Below are positions 1-12,945 of a stretch of DNA of 64,000 bases, piece by piece. Origin of the DNA: Dipetalonema caudispina (lineage: Eukaryota > Nematoda > Chromadorea > Rhabditida > Onchocercidae); assembly GCA_013365325.1 (NCBI GenBank), contig JABVXV010000057.1:186001-250000 (forward strand), in the 5' to 3' direction. The position numbers were made by a program, and so were the translations under genes. The notes beneath the pieces are model-generated. The model made no database searches and was not told where the DNA came from. It worked only from the letters and a program-made list of their open reading frames with translations. Position 1 is the stretch's first letter; each line of letters begins with the position of its first letter.

Positions 1-2652
1 ACTATCTTATGTAATGCTATCAATCTTTGTTAAATTTTTATACAATAAATAAAATTTTTTTGCTAAAGAATTTGTGAAATTGAAATAATTAAACATATTT
101 TGTTTACATTTTACACGTAGAATGCAGCAAGTGTAGTAAAAATCATACCAGTTAAAGAAATGAAAATTATTAATATTTTAGATGTTATCTATCTTTGATT
201 CTTGACTTATCAACATCATTCTATTTATATGAATGTCTATTTAAGTCAACGCTGATTTACCTAATGTTCATTTTAAAATACTACTAAACGAAGTGGGAAA
301 ATTGGCCAAAAATTATTACATCTCATTTCAAAGTTAAACAACTTTTCGGAACTCAATTCCTTCTTGCTAATGAAGTATAATTTTTAAAAAAAAAAAATTA
401 AAAACCTCGAATTTCAAATTATATTTAATGTTGGTGTTGAAAAGTGGTGATTCAGATTTATCATTTATCTTTTAGGCCATCAAAGATTTTAGTTTGAAAC
501 GAAAAGAAGAACGAACTGAATCACAATTTGAAAATTTCTATCTAAATTGCTTCAAATTACTTTAATAAATAATATTTAAACACGATAGTTGTTAGTACTC
601 CATATCTCTTTTTTTATAATTGAAGATTTCAAAAAATATTTTTAAAAATTCCGAAAAATTTTTCAAAGATTTCTGAAATTTTTTCTTCAAAAAGTTTCGG
701 CCTTAAAAACTCATTTAAATTTTAATATGAAAACAATCAAAATTTTCTGCAATTCCCATTCTATATCTAATCGTTGAAGCCAAAGTCTTGTTTTTTGGAT
801 AGACATAAGCCTAGTTGCTGATAGATCAAATGTAGAGAAAAACAGAGCCTCGGCAGCTGTTCCTCAAGCTGCAAAGCTTTTTATGTTTTTGCTATATTTC
901 CGTTGGTTTCACAATTTTGAATTTTGAAAACTGAAAGCTTGCTAGTGGTGGGTCTAATTTTCAACAAATGGTGTTGAGTGAATTTCCGTAAATTTTGTTA
1001 AAAATGCGCTAAAGTTAGGAAAGAGAAAAATTCATCCTTGTGCCTCTGTTATAATGCAAAAGCTCTTTTTTTTTTTATTGAAATTTATTTCACACATAAA
1101 TACTTCCCATGGACCCTAATTTGCTTAGCATTCGTAAAAGGCATGCATCGATTGGTTGGAACACTAAATTATTATTCATTTATATACGTGAACAAAAATG
1201 TTCTGAAGTTTAGAATACTTCACCCTTTGCATTCCATCCATTCATCGAATTGTAAATTTTAAGTTCACTAAAATTTGATTTTTTTTTTTGTTACTAAAAT
1301 TTGGCACAAGAGGAAAAAAAATTTGGCTTTGTAAAACATCCCCAAATCAATCTATTATTACTTTTCAGTTATTATCAATCCTTGAAATTTGTTTACTTCT
1401 TAACAACGAAAAATGCAAAATTGTCAAGGAAATTGAAATTATCAGATGATTATTGTTCAAGATTGCCATATCAATAGATCATTAGGAAAACTACCTCTAA
1501 CTTAATGGTACAATAAAATCACAGATATAATTTGTAAATGATGATTAATCGATACGCTAATGGACAAGGATTGAAAAGAAGAAATATGATCTCCTGGAAA
1601 TGCGGTAGTATCAGCTGATGATGAATCTCGTGATGCAGTGATTTTGCATGATTAATTTTCAACTATTTAAAGTAATAGGGAGGAAATGATAGTGATCGAA
1701 AAGGTAATGATTAGGAAGGTAAGAAGGAAGGAAACAAAATGATAGTTATTGAAATGAAGAAAAATACACCATAGAGATGAAAGATTGTGTGAAGCATAGT
1801 CTGCATAATTGATACTTCACAGCTTTCAAGATCATCCAATTGGCTTACGGTGAGCTAAGAAAGAGCGATTTAAGTTTTCAACGAAATCAAATCTATCCTA
1901 TTAATAACACAACTATCATCTTTACTATCGATTAATTTTCAAATTTCATTTCTTTTCTCGTCCATGTAATATATTATTCAGGTAATGTTCAATTTGAAAT
2001 AATATGCTATTCCTATCGTATGCAACGATTTTTTGAACTTAATATAACTATCATTGAAATATTTAAAAATGAGGCTGTTAAACGAGTTAAAATTTAGAAA
2101 TAGACAAAATTTAAATTTAAAATGCAAAATATGATGTGTCAATGATGCTAGTAAAGATGTCTGGAAATTTTTGTTTGGAACTTTTAGTATGTGTCATTTT
2201 AGAAATGCAAATATTCAACTGATCTTTTACAAATCCTTTCGCTTCCTTCAATTCTTTCAAAGAAACGACGAAACTAATTAAGTAACGATGATTATCATTA
2301 CTTAAAACTTAATGTGTAATTGAAAGAGCATTTTTAATTAAGAAAATTTTTGATAAGAAGTGGAAAATAACTGTCATTATCCAATAATTGAATATTTCTT
2401 GCAGATTTATATCGAAATTTTTTTTTTTTTTTTTAAATATATTCTTATTTTGAAATATTGAAAAGTCTTCTTTCTGACATTTTCAGTAATTGTGTTAATA
2501 CGTAGTGTCTTTATTGAGTAGATTTGGATGTCATCAAAAGGTACACAACGCTTCAATTATGCTTCACTCAGATCATTGAATTTCTTATTCTATTCAATCA
2601 TTCCAACATTAATTTTGTGCTAACTTTACTTTTTACTCTTTTTTTCTCTTTT

Positions 2653-2683
<31 letters not shown>

Positions 2684-4027
2684 CAAAGAGAAATGTTAAA
2701 AGATCATCTCTTTCTTGCATATCCTTATTTCAGTATGTATATTGCATTCTATTATGTATCGAACAAGTAGTTCGATCTAACTTCAAAAGTTAAACATCAC
2801 TATACTTTTAAAATACAAACATATTTATGTATAACTATAAGCCTTTTATACGTTTAAAATTAGATTTAGCCGTAGAGGATTTGAAAAAAAAAAAAAAAGA
2901 TTGCAATTAGTGTTTTTATGTTTCGATAAAAATGAACAACGATGCGGAATTGTCAACTTCTTTAATGTTAGTGTTTGTATGCGAAAATAGAGAGAAGAGG
3001 ATACAGGGGATGACATTTTTTGAGCCTGAGCAACCAATTTCCCGAGCTTGGGTACTAGCCTTAATTAGTCAGCTGTGACTTATATGGCATGGAAAATGTG
3101 GGACATAGCTAAGAGACAGACATGGAGACACTTACTGGCAAGCAGAAAGATTGCATTTTGGAAAGCAGTGGAAGCTTTCCATCATTAAAAAAAAAAAAAA
3201 AAAAAAAAAAGTAAGAGTGCTTCATTGACAATTTAACCAGAAAAGGGTGGCAAGAAGGCTGTCGCATACAGGTGGTGGTGGTGGCTTAAATCAACAATAA
3301 TATCTCCACAATTTTCCTTCTATCTTTTATTTCTTCGACTAATAGCATTACCATACAGCTGATTATTTAGAAATTATCAATTAAAAAAACTTATCAGCTC
3401 CTCGAAAATCTCATAGAGATATGGGAAGAGGTAATCAATATTGCTATGCTAAAGTATATTCGGGAATAGTTCAATGATCACAATCGATGTTACAATGTTA
3501 TTTATACATATCTGAATTTCGAAGATATCTAAGTATTTATTTTTCAAAATTTTCAATTTCTTTGTATCATTTATGGAATAGAGTAAGTGAATCATTGTGA
3601 TGAATTAAGTAAATTAATGTACGAGATCGTCTCTCATAAATTTTTCATATTGATCGATTATGCTTTTGGTGTAATACAATTTTTAAGGGTGGAGTAAAGC
3701 AACTTTTCGCAACAACAACAACAGCAACAACAATAACAATAAGTGCCTACTTTAATCCATAAGACTAATTTTTCACAATCAACAACAAATTAGCCATCTC
3801 GTGTAAGTAAGTGATTTAGTACTTCAATTGCAGTAAGCGATCATCCAAAGAGTACGCTAATATTTGTAAGAAGCAAATCAATTTTTATATATCTTTTCAT
3901 GATGGTTGTTGTTGTTTTACTACGGCTAGCATTGAGAGGTAAAGAGGAGAAAAAGAAAGCAGAAAAATTGATGAAGAAAGTATGCTTTAATAAGATTTCT
4001 TCTTCTTTAGGGAAAATTTTTATAATT
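1..4027. other. Upstream non-coding region
   Basis: AT-rich DNA with long A and T runs (for example about 2660-2685 and 3187-3210) and a short (AAC)n-like stretch near 3710-3735. The open frames here are short, low-complexity and lack splice-bounded conserved protein. It presumably contains the avr-14 promoter, but I see no motif that I can defend as one. Confidence 0.6.
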
Positions 4028-7000
4028 ATGAATGCTCGTATGGTTTGTTGGAATTTTGCCTTTTTAATCCTTGTTATGGCAAAGAAGAAATTGAAAGAGC
4101 AAGAGATTATCCAGCGAACGTTGAAGGATTATGATTGGCGTGTACGTCCACGTGGTAGTAATCTTTCTTGGCCAGGTAAGAAGTTTTTCATTTTTCATGT
4201 AGAATAATGTGTTAGGAAAGATTTTATTTATATTTAATTTTTGCCAACAGATCCTTAAAATTTTGATTCTTTTGAAGAGAAATGTAATTAATATTTTCTC
4301 ATTCGCTCTAACCTTAGTTTGCCCTCATTTTGTCTGCTGTTGGCTTAGTGGACTAAAAGTACATACTTGAAATTTTATAATCCCAATTTCACTTAGACAC
4401 GATCACTATAAGCTTTTTTTTTTCGATCTAAATTTATTCCTGTGATGAATTTTAATTTTTAGCCTAATAATATCTTTAAAGCTAAAGAATAAGTGATATT
4501 CAATTATTGTAAAAATCTAAATAGTTCTTCATTGCATTTTCTTCAGATGACGTATCATTTGAAAGCAAACTTTTTTTTTTTTAATTTCAACAAAAGATTT
4601 AAAAACCAATTTAAGTCTTCTAGCACTGATTTTTTAGAAATGTGTTTTTGCTTAATATTTTGAGAAATATATGATTTCAAGTATTTGATTTATCATGTTT
4701 AAATACTCCTTTCTTTTTAAAATTAATTTATAATTTTCCCACAATTAACAATAATTTCTTAAAAGGGTACGTAAGTATACGTATATGTACATTTGTTTAA
4801 ACGTGTTAGTATATTTGCTGATTAAATTCTTCCATCATTGTAAAAAGTTTTCTGTATCATTTTTGTTTTTTATTTGTACCATCTTGTGTCTTAACTTGTT
4901 GTTTCTGAAAATAATCTTCATTCTCCCTCTCTTTTCCTTTCTCTTATCTTTCTATATTTCTTGAATTTCTTAGAAAAATTTTTAACAAAAAAATTTTAAA
5001 AGTAAATAATTGGGAAATTTTCTGTTTCTGTTAACAATCTTGAAGAAGCACTTCCCTTTTTTGCATGATACTTCTGAGCTAAAATTACATTAAGGAAACA
5101 CTCTGAAGATGAAATAAAAGCCATAAGATTTAGGAATTGTCAGTATGTATACAAACTTCTTCAAATTATAAATTATCGATTCATTTCTTGACTTCTTATA
5201 ATAATAGATACTTCCTTTACTCTTCGAATGTACTTTTACATTCTCTTGCAGGTGAAATTTAATACTCAATTAATTTCAAAAAAAAAAAAAAAAAAGGCCG
5301 TTACTCTCTATCTTCAAGTATTACCAGATATCACAAATTTCGACGGAAATGTTAATAAAAGAAAATGCAAATATATTAATTTTATGGGAAACTGTGCAAA
5401 TAGGATAATTCCATGGTAAACTTCAAAGTTCAACATAGATGAAATTTGAGAGAAGCTGTTTATATATCTCTGTTACTATGATGGATGAGCATATCAAAAA
5501 ACGGAATTGATAATTAGCTTTGTTGATAATAGAGCTGTAATCTGTGATCTCTTAAAGAAACTTGCAGCAAAAATTCATGGAATAAATTTTGTTGTTGCTA
5601 TGTTGTTGATTCCAACTAATCATGGATTAATGAAGTATCTGAGAAATGTGGAAATTTATATAATTAACTTTAAGTAACTTTCATGCAACATGATATACGT
5701 TAAATTAATAGAAGATGTATGCAAATTACGAGACAAAAAAATATAATTATCCCGAAATGGTAGAAGTTAGGGCATAAAAAATTTTAGATTCCATTGATAA
5801 GTGGTACTTCAGGCTTCTCGATGGTTTCATCCTTGAACAAACAATATATCCACAACTTCTAATTTAGTTTATATTCCATCCTTCTCTTTTTCTTATCTTT
5901 TTCCCTCTCAAGGATCTTTGCATTGTCATTTCGAATAACCTTTTGAGATGTAATTGTTTATTGAGTTAATCTTTGAAAAATTAAAATTTCTCAATAATTG
6001 GATAACTTAAAAATTTTTATCCAAACAATCGGAGAAGTAGATACTTTTTAACGAAAATCTTTGCATTTAGAAGAAACCCTTTGGGGATTTTTTCTATACT
6101 TGGCAAATTAATTCTGTTAATTCCTTTTTCGCCATATCTTGTTTATCTGAAACGGACTCTTAAATGAATCACATATATATATGTATATTGAAACCGTATA
6201 AGTACTATTTTGTTCTAAAGAGTAAAAGATTGAAGAGATATGGAGTAATGTGATTGATATGAGATCGAAGCTGAGATACGGATATCAACATTCCTGAAAA
6301 ATTCCCCAGCTGAAAATATTGAAAAACAATGTTTTTGAAATACATCATAAATAGCTAAAATTGCTACTTGTTTACCAAACCTTGAAGTGAGTTTTTTCAG
6401 GAATACAACAATGTATAAAATGTAAAATTTATAAAAAATTCTTAAATTAACTTGAAACATGCAAATAAATAATAAACTTATACCTATAGTCAATAATTTT
6501 CGAATAGAGATGTTTCAAAGAAAATTGGCAGAATTGAATAAATCTAAGAAAAATATGTATCTGCAAATATTAAAATGATACAATTTGATAAGTTGAATTG
6601 AATTTTTTCGTAGTTTCATTTAAAAAGATTAATCTTTCAGATACGGGTGGTCCAGTACTTGTCTCTGTAAACATATATTTACGATCAATTTCAAAAATTG
6701 ATGATGTTAACATGGAATACAGCGCCCAATTCACTTTCCGAGAAGAATGGCATGATGCACGTTTGGCGTATGGACGTCTGGCGGATGAGAATACCCAAGT
6801 ACCACCGTTTGTGGTACTTGCAGCCAGTGAACAAGCTGATTTAACGCAACAAATTTGGATGCCAGATACTTTTTTCCAAAATGAAAAGTTCGTTTTTGAG
6901 AAATTTGCTGTAAACCTATCAAAAGTTACCAATATTGACATTTTACTTTAGATCATTACATTATAACAAAGGGTTTAATGCATATTTTGCAACCTTTTTG

Positions 7001-10000
7001 AAAGTGCAAATTGTTGTAAAACATGCTATCGATGGCATGTTTTACAGATATCAATATATCTTTCTGGATTATCAAATTTATTAATTGAAATAAATGGCTT
7101 ATTTCCTATTCTTTGATAATTATACAAGTTATTAATAACAATTTTAAAGTCTTAAAATTATTCCTACGTAATTCTTACGAAATAATGTTTCATTAAAATT
7201 ATCCTGAAATATTTCGCGTCGAAATATCAATCTGTTGGAATAAATTTCCCATTGTTTTTAAAATTAAAATTGTAATCAGAGGAAGGGAACAGTGGATCAG
7301 ACTGTATAAATTACCAGTGAACATGGTTCATCATAAGAATTGTGATAATGATTTGGTGATTACCATGATAATGATGGACATTACAGGGATGATTTTAATG
7401 ACTTATTTGATAATAACTTCAATAATTTCTTCATTTTACTATGATAGTATGAAAACAATGATATTAATACTATTGCAGAGAAGCAAGAAGGCATCTTATT
7501 GATAAACCGAATGTGCTTATTAGAATACATCCAGATGGTCAAATATTGTACAGCGTTAGGTATTTTTATTACNNNNNNNNNNNNNNNNNNNNNNNNNNNN
7601 NNNNNNNNNNNNNNNNNNNNNNNNNNNNNNNNNNNNNNNNNNNNNNNNNNNNNNNNNNNNNNNNNNNNNNNNAAAACAATGATATTAATACTATTGCAGA
7701 GAAGCAAGAAGGCATCTTATTGATAAACCGAATGTGCTTATTAGAATACATCCAGATGGTCAAATATTGTACAGCGTTAGGTATTTTTATTACCAGTTAC
7801 AAATCCAGTTTGGCAGATTTTCATCATTGAGGGAAATACTGCTGAAATTTGTGAAAGTATCCTAAAATTATGTAATAGAGAAAAGTAGCTCAATTAATTG
7901 ATTTAAAGTCTTGAAAACCTGTGAAACTACGCTTTAGAGTTTAGGCCACTTTTCCTTATTTCAGAATTTGAAACTTTTCCAATTTTCATTTAACGACAAT
8001 ACTGCAGGCTTTCATTAGTTCTGTCATGTCCGATGTCGTTGGAGTATTATCCGCTGGATCGACAAACATGTCTTATCGATCTTGCTAGCTGTATGTTGGA
8101 ATTTTGTTTTGTTTTTTATAATTTTCTATTTTAGTCTATTGCTGAAAATTGTTTCATTATATACTGATGGATTATTGGTCATAAATTATGATTTGCTTAG
8201 TTTGAGTCTTCGCTTTACCTTGAATTGTAAAACACCAAAATGAACTTTCGTTTTAAAAAATGCCACTAAGCCTAAAGATACGATAAAATGAAAAAGATTA
8301 GTTTCGCTTTCTTTTATCTATAGATTAGAAATGAAGCACAGCCTAATACGAGTGAAAACAATTTTCCAGTACTTTTTCCAAGAGATAACCTCGTTTGGGA
8401 TATTTTTTCTTGACTGACTTTTTTTCTGCATTCCGAAAAGACAATACGTTGTAACGAGGCTTTCCAGCAGTTTTTCTTTTGATAATTTTTTTTTTTTTTG
8501 GATATTTTCTCTGCAAAATATAAAATTTAAATTTTATTTGGTACTTTTTAAAGATGCCTACACTACTGACGATATTAAATACGAATGGAAATTGACGAAT
8601 CCAATTCAACAGAAGGAAGGTTTACGGCAAAGTTTGCCAAGTTTCGAACTTCAAGATGTCCTGACGGATTATTGTACGAGTAAAACAAATACAGGTAGAG
8701 TATACTTTATTTTTAATGAATTTTCAGGATTATGCAATAAAAATACAAACTATTTGCATGGCTTTTTTCGGTGTCCAGTGTCGATGCTAACAATTTCAGG
8801 TGAATATAGCTGTTTGAGGACAAAAATGATTTTACGACGCGAATTCAGCTACTACCTTTTGCAGGTGTGTGCTGTGCTATCTGAAACTTTTTACCCTCTG
8901 TGATCATTTCGTTTTTTTAATAATTCTACACAATTACCCTAATTAGCTCACTCTTAATTTGCGTGAATATTTTAACAATAAAAGCTCTATGTTGACAAAT
9001 TTAGACTTATTTCGGCAAAAAGTCACTTTAAGTTTAACTTCAAATTCAACCTACACGACTGCATTTATTACTCGCAACTATTTGAAATGGATGTACCATT
9101 CCTGTTATTAACAGTTTCTAATCATAACTGACCATCATTATCAAAACAGTGACCATAACGAAATTATTAGTCCAAAATGTTGTCAACGAAAGCTTCCGAA
9201 AATGTCATGATATATTTCCCCGATGTTGTTTTCATTGATTTTAATTTTTTTTATCTTTTCTTTTAATTTGGATGGTAGTGTCAATTTTCAGCTCTATATA
9301 CCTTCATTTATGCTGGTCGTCGTTTCATGGGTAAGCTTCTGGCTCGACAAGGATTCGGTGCCTGCTCGTGTTACCCTTGGTATGAATGTCCTTTCAAAAA
9401 AATCCCGCTGTTTGTTTGTTTTATTTTTTAGTTTTTTTTTTTCGAAGATTTCATAGAAATACTTCGCATCATTTCTGTATAGAAATTTGGTGTTTATTTG
9501 TGTGTGTTTGAAATGTTTTCAGGTGTAACAACTCTTCTAACGATGACCACACAAATTTCGGGTATCAATGCTAAACTTCCCCCTGTTTCCTATACAAAGG
9601 TTGCTGATAAATTATTCAAAAATAAGCTAATAGCCCTTGATAGATCGTTGAGCAATTCAAGGATTAATTTATTTGCTTAATTTGCTTACTTTTATATTTA
9701 TTCGTTTAGTTGCTTGTTTTTATTATTTTAAATTATTGAAATCATCCGTAAAATGTAGTAGTGAAGGCTTTAATGTTGTCATTTCATCGTTGTTTTGATC
9801 GCTTTTAAATTGCTTAGCTTTAGTAGTTTGTAATTTAGTTTCAGTAGATTTTCTTCGAATTAATCAATTATAGAAAAAAAAAACCTGCATAAGTCCGAAA
9901 AAAAATAGCCATAATACATATTTAGAATCCTTAGTAAAATATTTTGGAAACCCTAATTTTTAATCCGACATACAGTAAAATTTTAATACCAATAACAAAT

Positions 10001-11605
10001 AACTTCATTAATCTAAATTAAGAATCAAATTTGATCTTTTAGTTTTTTAAATTTTTTGAAATTATAAGATGTAAAAGAAAAACAACAAACTTCCTTAACG
10101 CATTAACGAATGGAGCTTATTAGCGACAGTTACTTCTAGAGAAGAAGTAATTTAGGCAATAGATGTTTGGACTGGTGTTTGCTTAGCCTTCATTTTTGGT
10201 GCATTGCTTGAATTTGCCTTGGTCAATTATGCAGCAAGAAAGGATATACCTACCGGACATCGAATGGTTCGTTTTAGGTTCGTTTCAGGCCGCCTGAAAT
10301 ACATTCCACAATGTCGGTCTTATCACCATGGTCCTAATGAAATGGACTAAACGAAATGGTGTGGTTTTTTCTGAAAGTCTTTGGACAATTATTTCAGATG
10401 AGCAATTGGTACCGTCATTAGAAGACGAACAGTGTACAATATTAACAGTTTCATAATAGCATATGAAATTGTTTATTAGAATGAAAAAAGTGGCAAGAAT
10501 TATGTTGAGCTTAATTGCTCCATTATATTTCAGTATTAGGAATTAGCATAAAAGGCGGTCAAGATAGTATAACAGCAGCAATATAGAGGGTTTCTGTATT
10601 GCTTTCCAGATACTATTTTGCAGTTATCAAAATATGCCAGTCATGTGGATTACTTATCCGGTTATCAACCTTTAGTATCAGCAACTGCTGCTCAGCAACC
10701 TTCCCGTTCTTGGTGGTGCTTCCGGCTATTTGTCCTACGTTACAGAGAACGCTCCAAGCGAATTGACGTTGTTTCACGCTTGGTAACTTCTAATACACCG
10801 ACCAATTCCTATCTCTAATATTACTAACTCTATACTTCGGTAGTTAAGATAACTTTCGTTTCGCTGTTTTACATTTTAAAAATGGATTACTTTTTCAATA
10901 AACATCCACTGCTAGAGTAGTATTGCAAGACCTTGCACTGATTTCACACTATGACGTACTACTGTAACAAAGTGACAGACTTAACGAAACTTTGATCTCT
11001 TTGTTTCCTTAAGTTAGAGTAAAAGTTTAAAACAATCAAGAATCGTATAGCTTATATAACAATCTAGATATCTAAGATTTTCTCTTTCTCTGATAAAGAG
11101 AGAGTTGAGAAGATTGACGTACAATAAAGAAGATAACTTTTTTTTTTTTTTAAAATTAATCGAATGTAAATGTAGCATATTATTAACTTTGAAGCTTTGG
11201 TAAAACTATCATTTATTTTTATATTAGTTTGACATAAGTTTTAATTACTTATTTAGGTATTTCCGATTGGTTACGCCTTCTTCAACGGTATGTGTGTTTT
11301 TCTTAAATACATCTACTAATAAGGAAGCAAACTGTTATCAATCCACTATGATTAGTCGTGTGGAATAAATGAGGAAAGTGAGAAACAGTTTCTGAATAAG
11401 TTGAAAATTCTATATGATATTTATTGCATGATAATGTGTCACTTTAACTGATACCAAATGATACCACTAGACAAGCTTATATCATCGTTCTTGATGCATG
11501 TGATATATTTGAGTTAATTGCTAATAATTTATCATCTCATTACAGCATGGCTTGTTCTGAATTTTTTGTTTTTCAGTGTTATATTGGGCTGTTTATCTCA
11601 TTTAA
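4028..11605 (+). CDS. avr-14: AVR-14 isoform A (GluCl alpha-3A type), alternative 3' module
   Basis: This isoform uses the same five N-terminal exons, then A-specific exons 8800-8864, 9292-9379, 9523-9599, 10156 to about 10270, probably 10398-10447, 10624-10782, 11257-11287 and 11577-11605. The module opens [23 protein letters not shown]1 is [21 protein letters not shown]2 follows [11 protein letters not shown]3 has [13 protein letters not shown], with the ivermectin-linked Gly retained. M4 is [19 protein letters not shown] before TAA. A long cytoplasmic loop carries [14 protein letters not shown]. The two loop splice sites near 10270 and 10447 are the weak part of the model; with them the protein is 437 aa. 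C. elegans avr-14 is known to make two subunits sharing the extracellular domain and differing in the membrane domain, and this layout matches. Confidence 0.85.
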
Positions 11606-12945
11606 CAAAAAGCTTGGAATACAGTAGCCTGTGCTTCTGCGATCCAAATTGCATACTGTAGAGTATATATATATATGTATTGTATTATTGTTGATCAATC
11701 AATTGGCTTTCCTTTTGCTCAAATGATTAATTTATTCTTCGATAAAATAACATAATGAATACATCTATATCTTATACTGTTCTTTATTTTCCATAAAAAA
11801 GAAATGGAGTGCAGAATTCTTCGAATTATTCTATTCTATCATACTTTGAAAAGGAGCAAACTATACACCTGTCGATGATATTATAGTATTATTGCAGGTG
11901 AATATAGTTGTGCTCGTGTCATGCTACTTCTTCGTCGTGAATACAGGTAACTTTATTATTGTTTTTATAAATTTGCATATTACTCGCCATATTTAGTTAT
12001 TATTTAATTCAGCTTTATATACCGTGCATTATGTTGGTCGTCGTCTCCTGGGTTTCATTTTGGCTCGATAAGGTAAGCGATCTTATTTCCCAAATGTTTC
12101 ACTAGTTCATATTTATTTTTTCTTATTCTATTTTATGTATAAATTATCAATGATTCCTATCTTGCATTAATGCAAAGAATTGTTTATAAATTTTAAATAA
12201 ATTTTTAAGTAATTTTCATTATTTGATTAAGGATGCAGTACCTGCCCGTGTATCATTAGGCGTAACAACATTACTGACGATGACCACACAAGCATCGGGT
12301 ATCACTGCTAAACTTCCACCTGTTTCGTATATCAAAGCAGCTGATGTATGGATCGGTGTATGCTTGGCATTTATCTTTGGAGCTCTATTAGAATATGCAT
12401 TGGTCAATTATTATGGAAGAAAAGAATTTCTAAAGAAAGAGAAAAAAAAGAAGACCGAATACAAGGGTTGTTTATGTCCATCAGATCGACCTTTCAATCA
12501 GGTAAATATTCTTTTAATCAGATATTAAATAAATAAGGGAATAAAGAAGATAAAATATAAATATTTCAAATTACTTTTAGGATATAAGGCAATCGTTGCG
12601 ATTGAATATGAATACGTACCGAAGACAATGGCCAAAACCTTGGTTGAATAAATATCTGTGGGGTAATGTTGATCTTAGCAAACGTGTTGACCTCATTTCA
12701 CGATTCGCTTTTCCATCTTTTTTTGCTTGCTTCCTCGGTGAGATATATCTTTACATTTATTATTTATTTGAAAATATTTAATTGGTTTAATTGTCGAATA
12801 GTTTCGTTGATTTAAAAGTCCTTAATTAATTAATTAATTAATGCTATATAGTTTGGTTAATCAAAAAAATTTCTCCACAATGTGTTTTTTTTTTTTTTAA
12901 AAAAAGTCAGTTTCAGTGCTTTATTATATGACTTATGTGAATTGA
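4028..12945 (+). CDS. avr-14: Glutamate-gated chloride channel subunit AVR-14, isoform B (GluCl alpha-3B type)
   Basis: Cys-loop, ivermectin-sensitive chloride channel subunit of nerve and muscle. Exons: 4028-4175, 6641-6887, 7479-7559 (a second identical copy lies at 7700-7780 beyond the gap), 8008-8090, 8554-8694, 11898-11946, 11997-12072, 12232-12501, 12581-12737, 12917-12945. All phases close, giving 426 aa. The chosen ATG begins a signal peptide ([18 protein letters not shown]) just before the mature [10 protein letters not shown]. The ligand domain has [20 protein letters not shown] and the Cys-loop [15 protein letters not shown]; a second Cys pair (YC..EYSC) precedes M1. M2 is [20 protein letters not shown]3 begins DVWIGVC, keeping the Gly linked to ivermectin sensitivity. 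A Lys-rich M3-M4 loop follows, and M4 ends [10 protein letters not shown]. The last 29-nt exon is inferred from phase and a good acceptor. Confidence 0.93.
7016..7045. repeat. Perfect 11-bp inverted repeat in an avr-14 intron
   Basis: The arms GTAAAACATGC and GCATGTTTTAC are separated by 8 nt. It lies in intron 2 of avr-14 and could fold as a hairpin in the pre-mRNA. No function is evident. Confidence 0.6.
7452..7793. repeat. 121-bp direct duplication flanking a 100-N gap
   Basis: Bases 7452-7572 and 7673-7793 are identical as read, and 7573-7672 is exactly 100 N. Each copy contains the 81-nt avr-14 exon 3 with its acceptor and donor. Using both copies would repeat the loop residues [12 protein letters not shown], which no Cys-loop receptor does. 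Read as an unmerged contig overlap, not biology. Confidence 0.9.

Noticed and set aside
7499..7830. Open frames running through the N gap
   Set aside because: They are built partly of N and arise from the duplicated contig ends.
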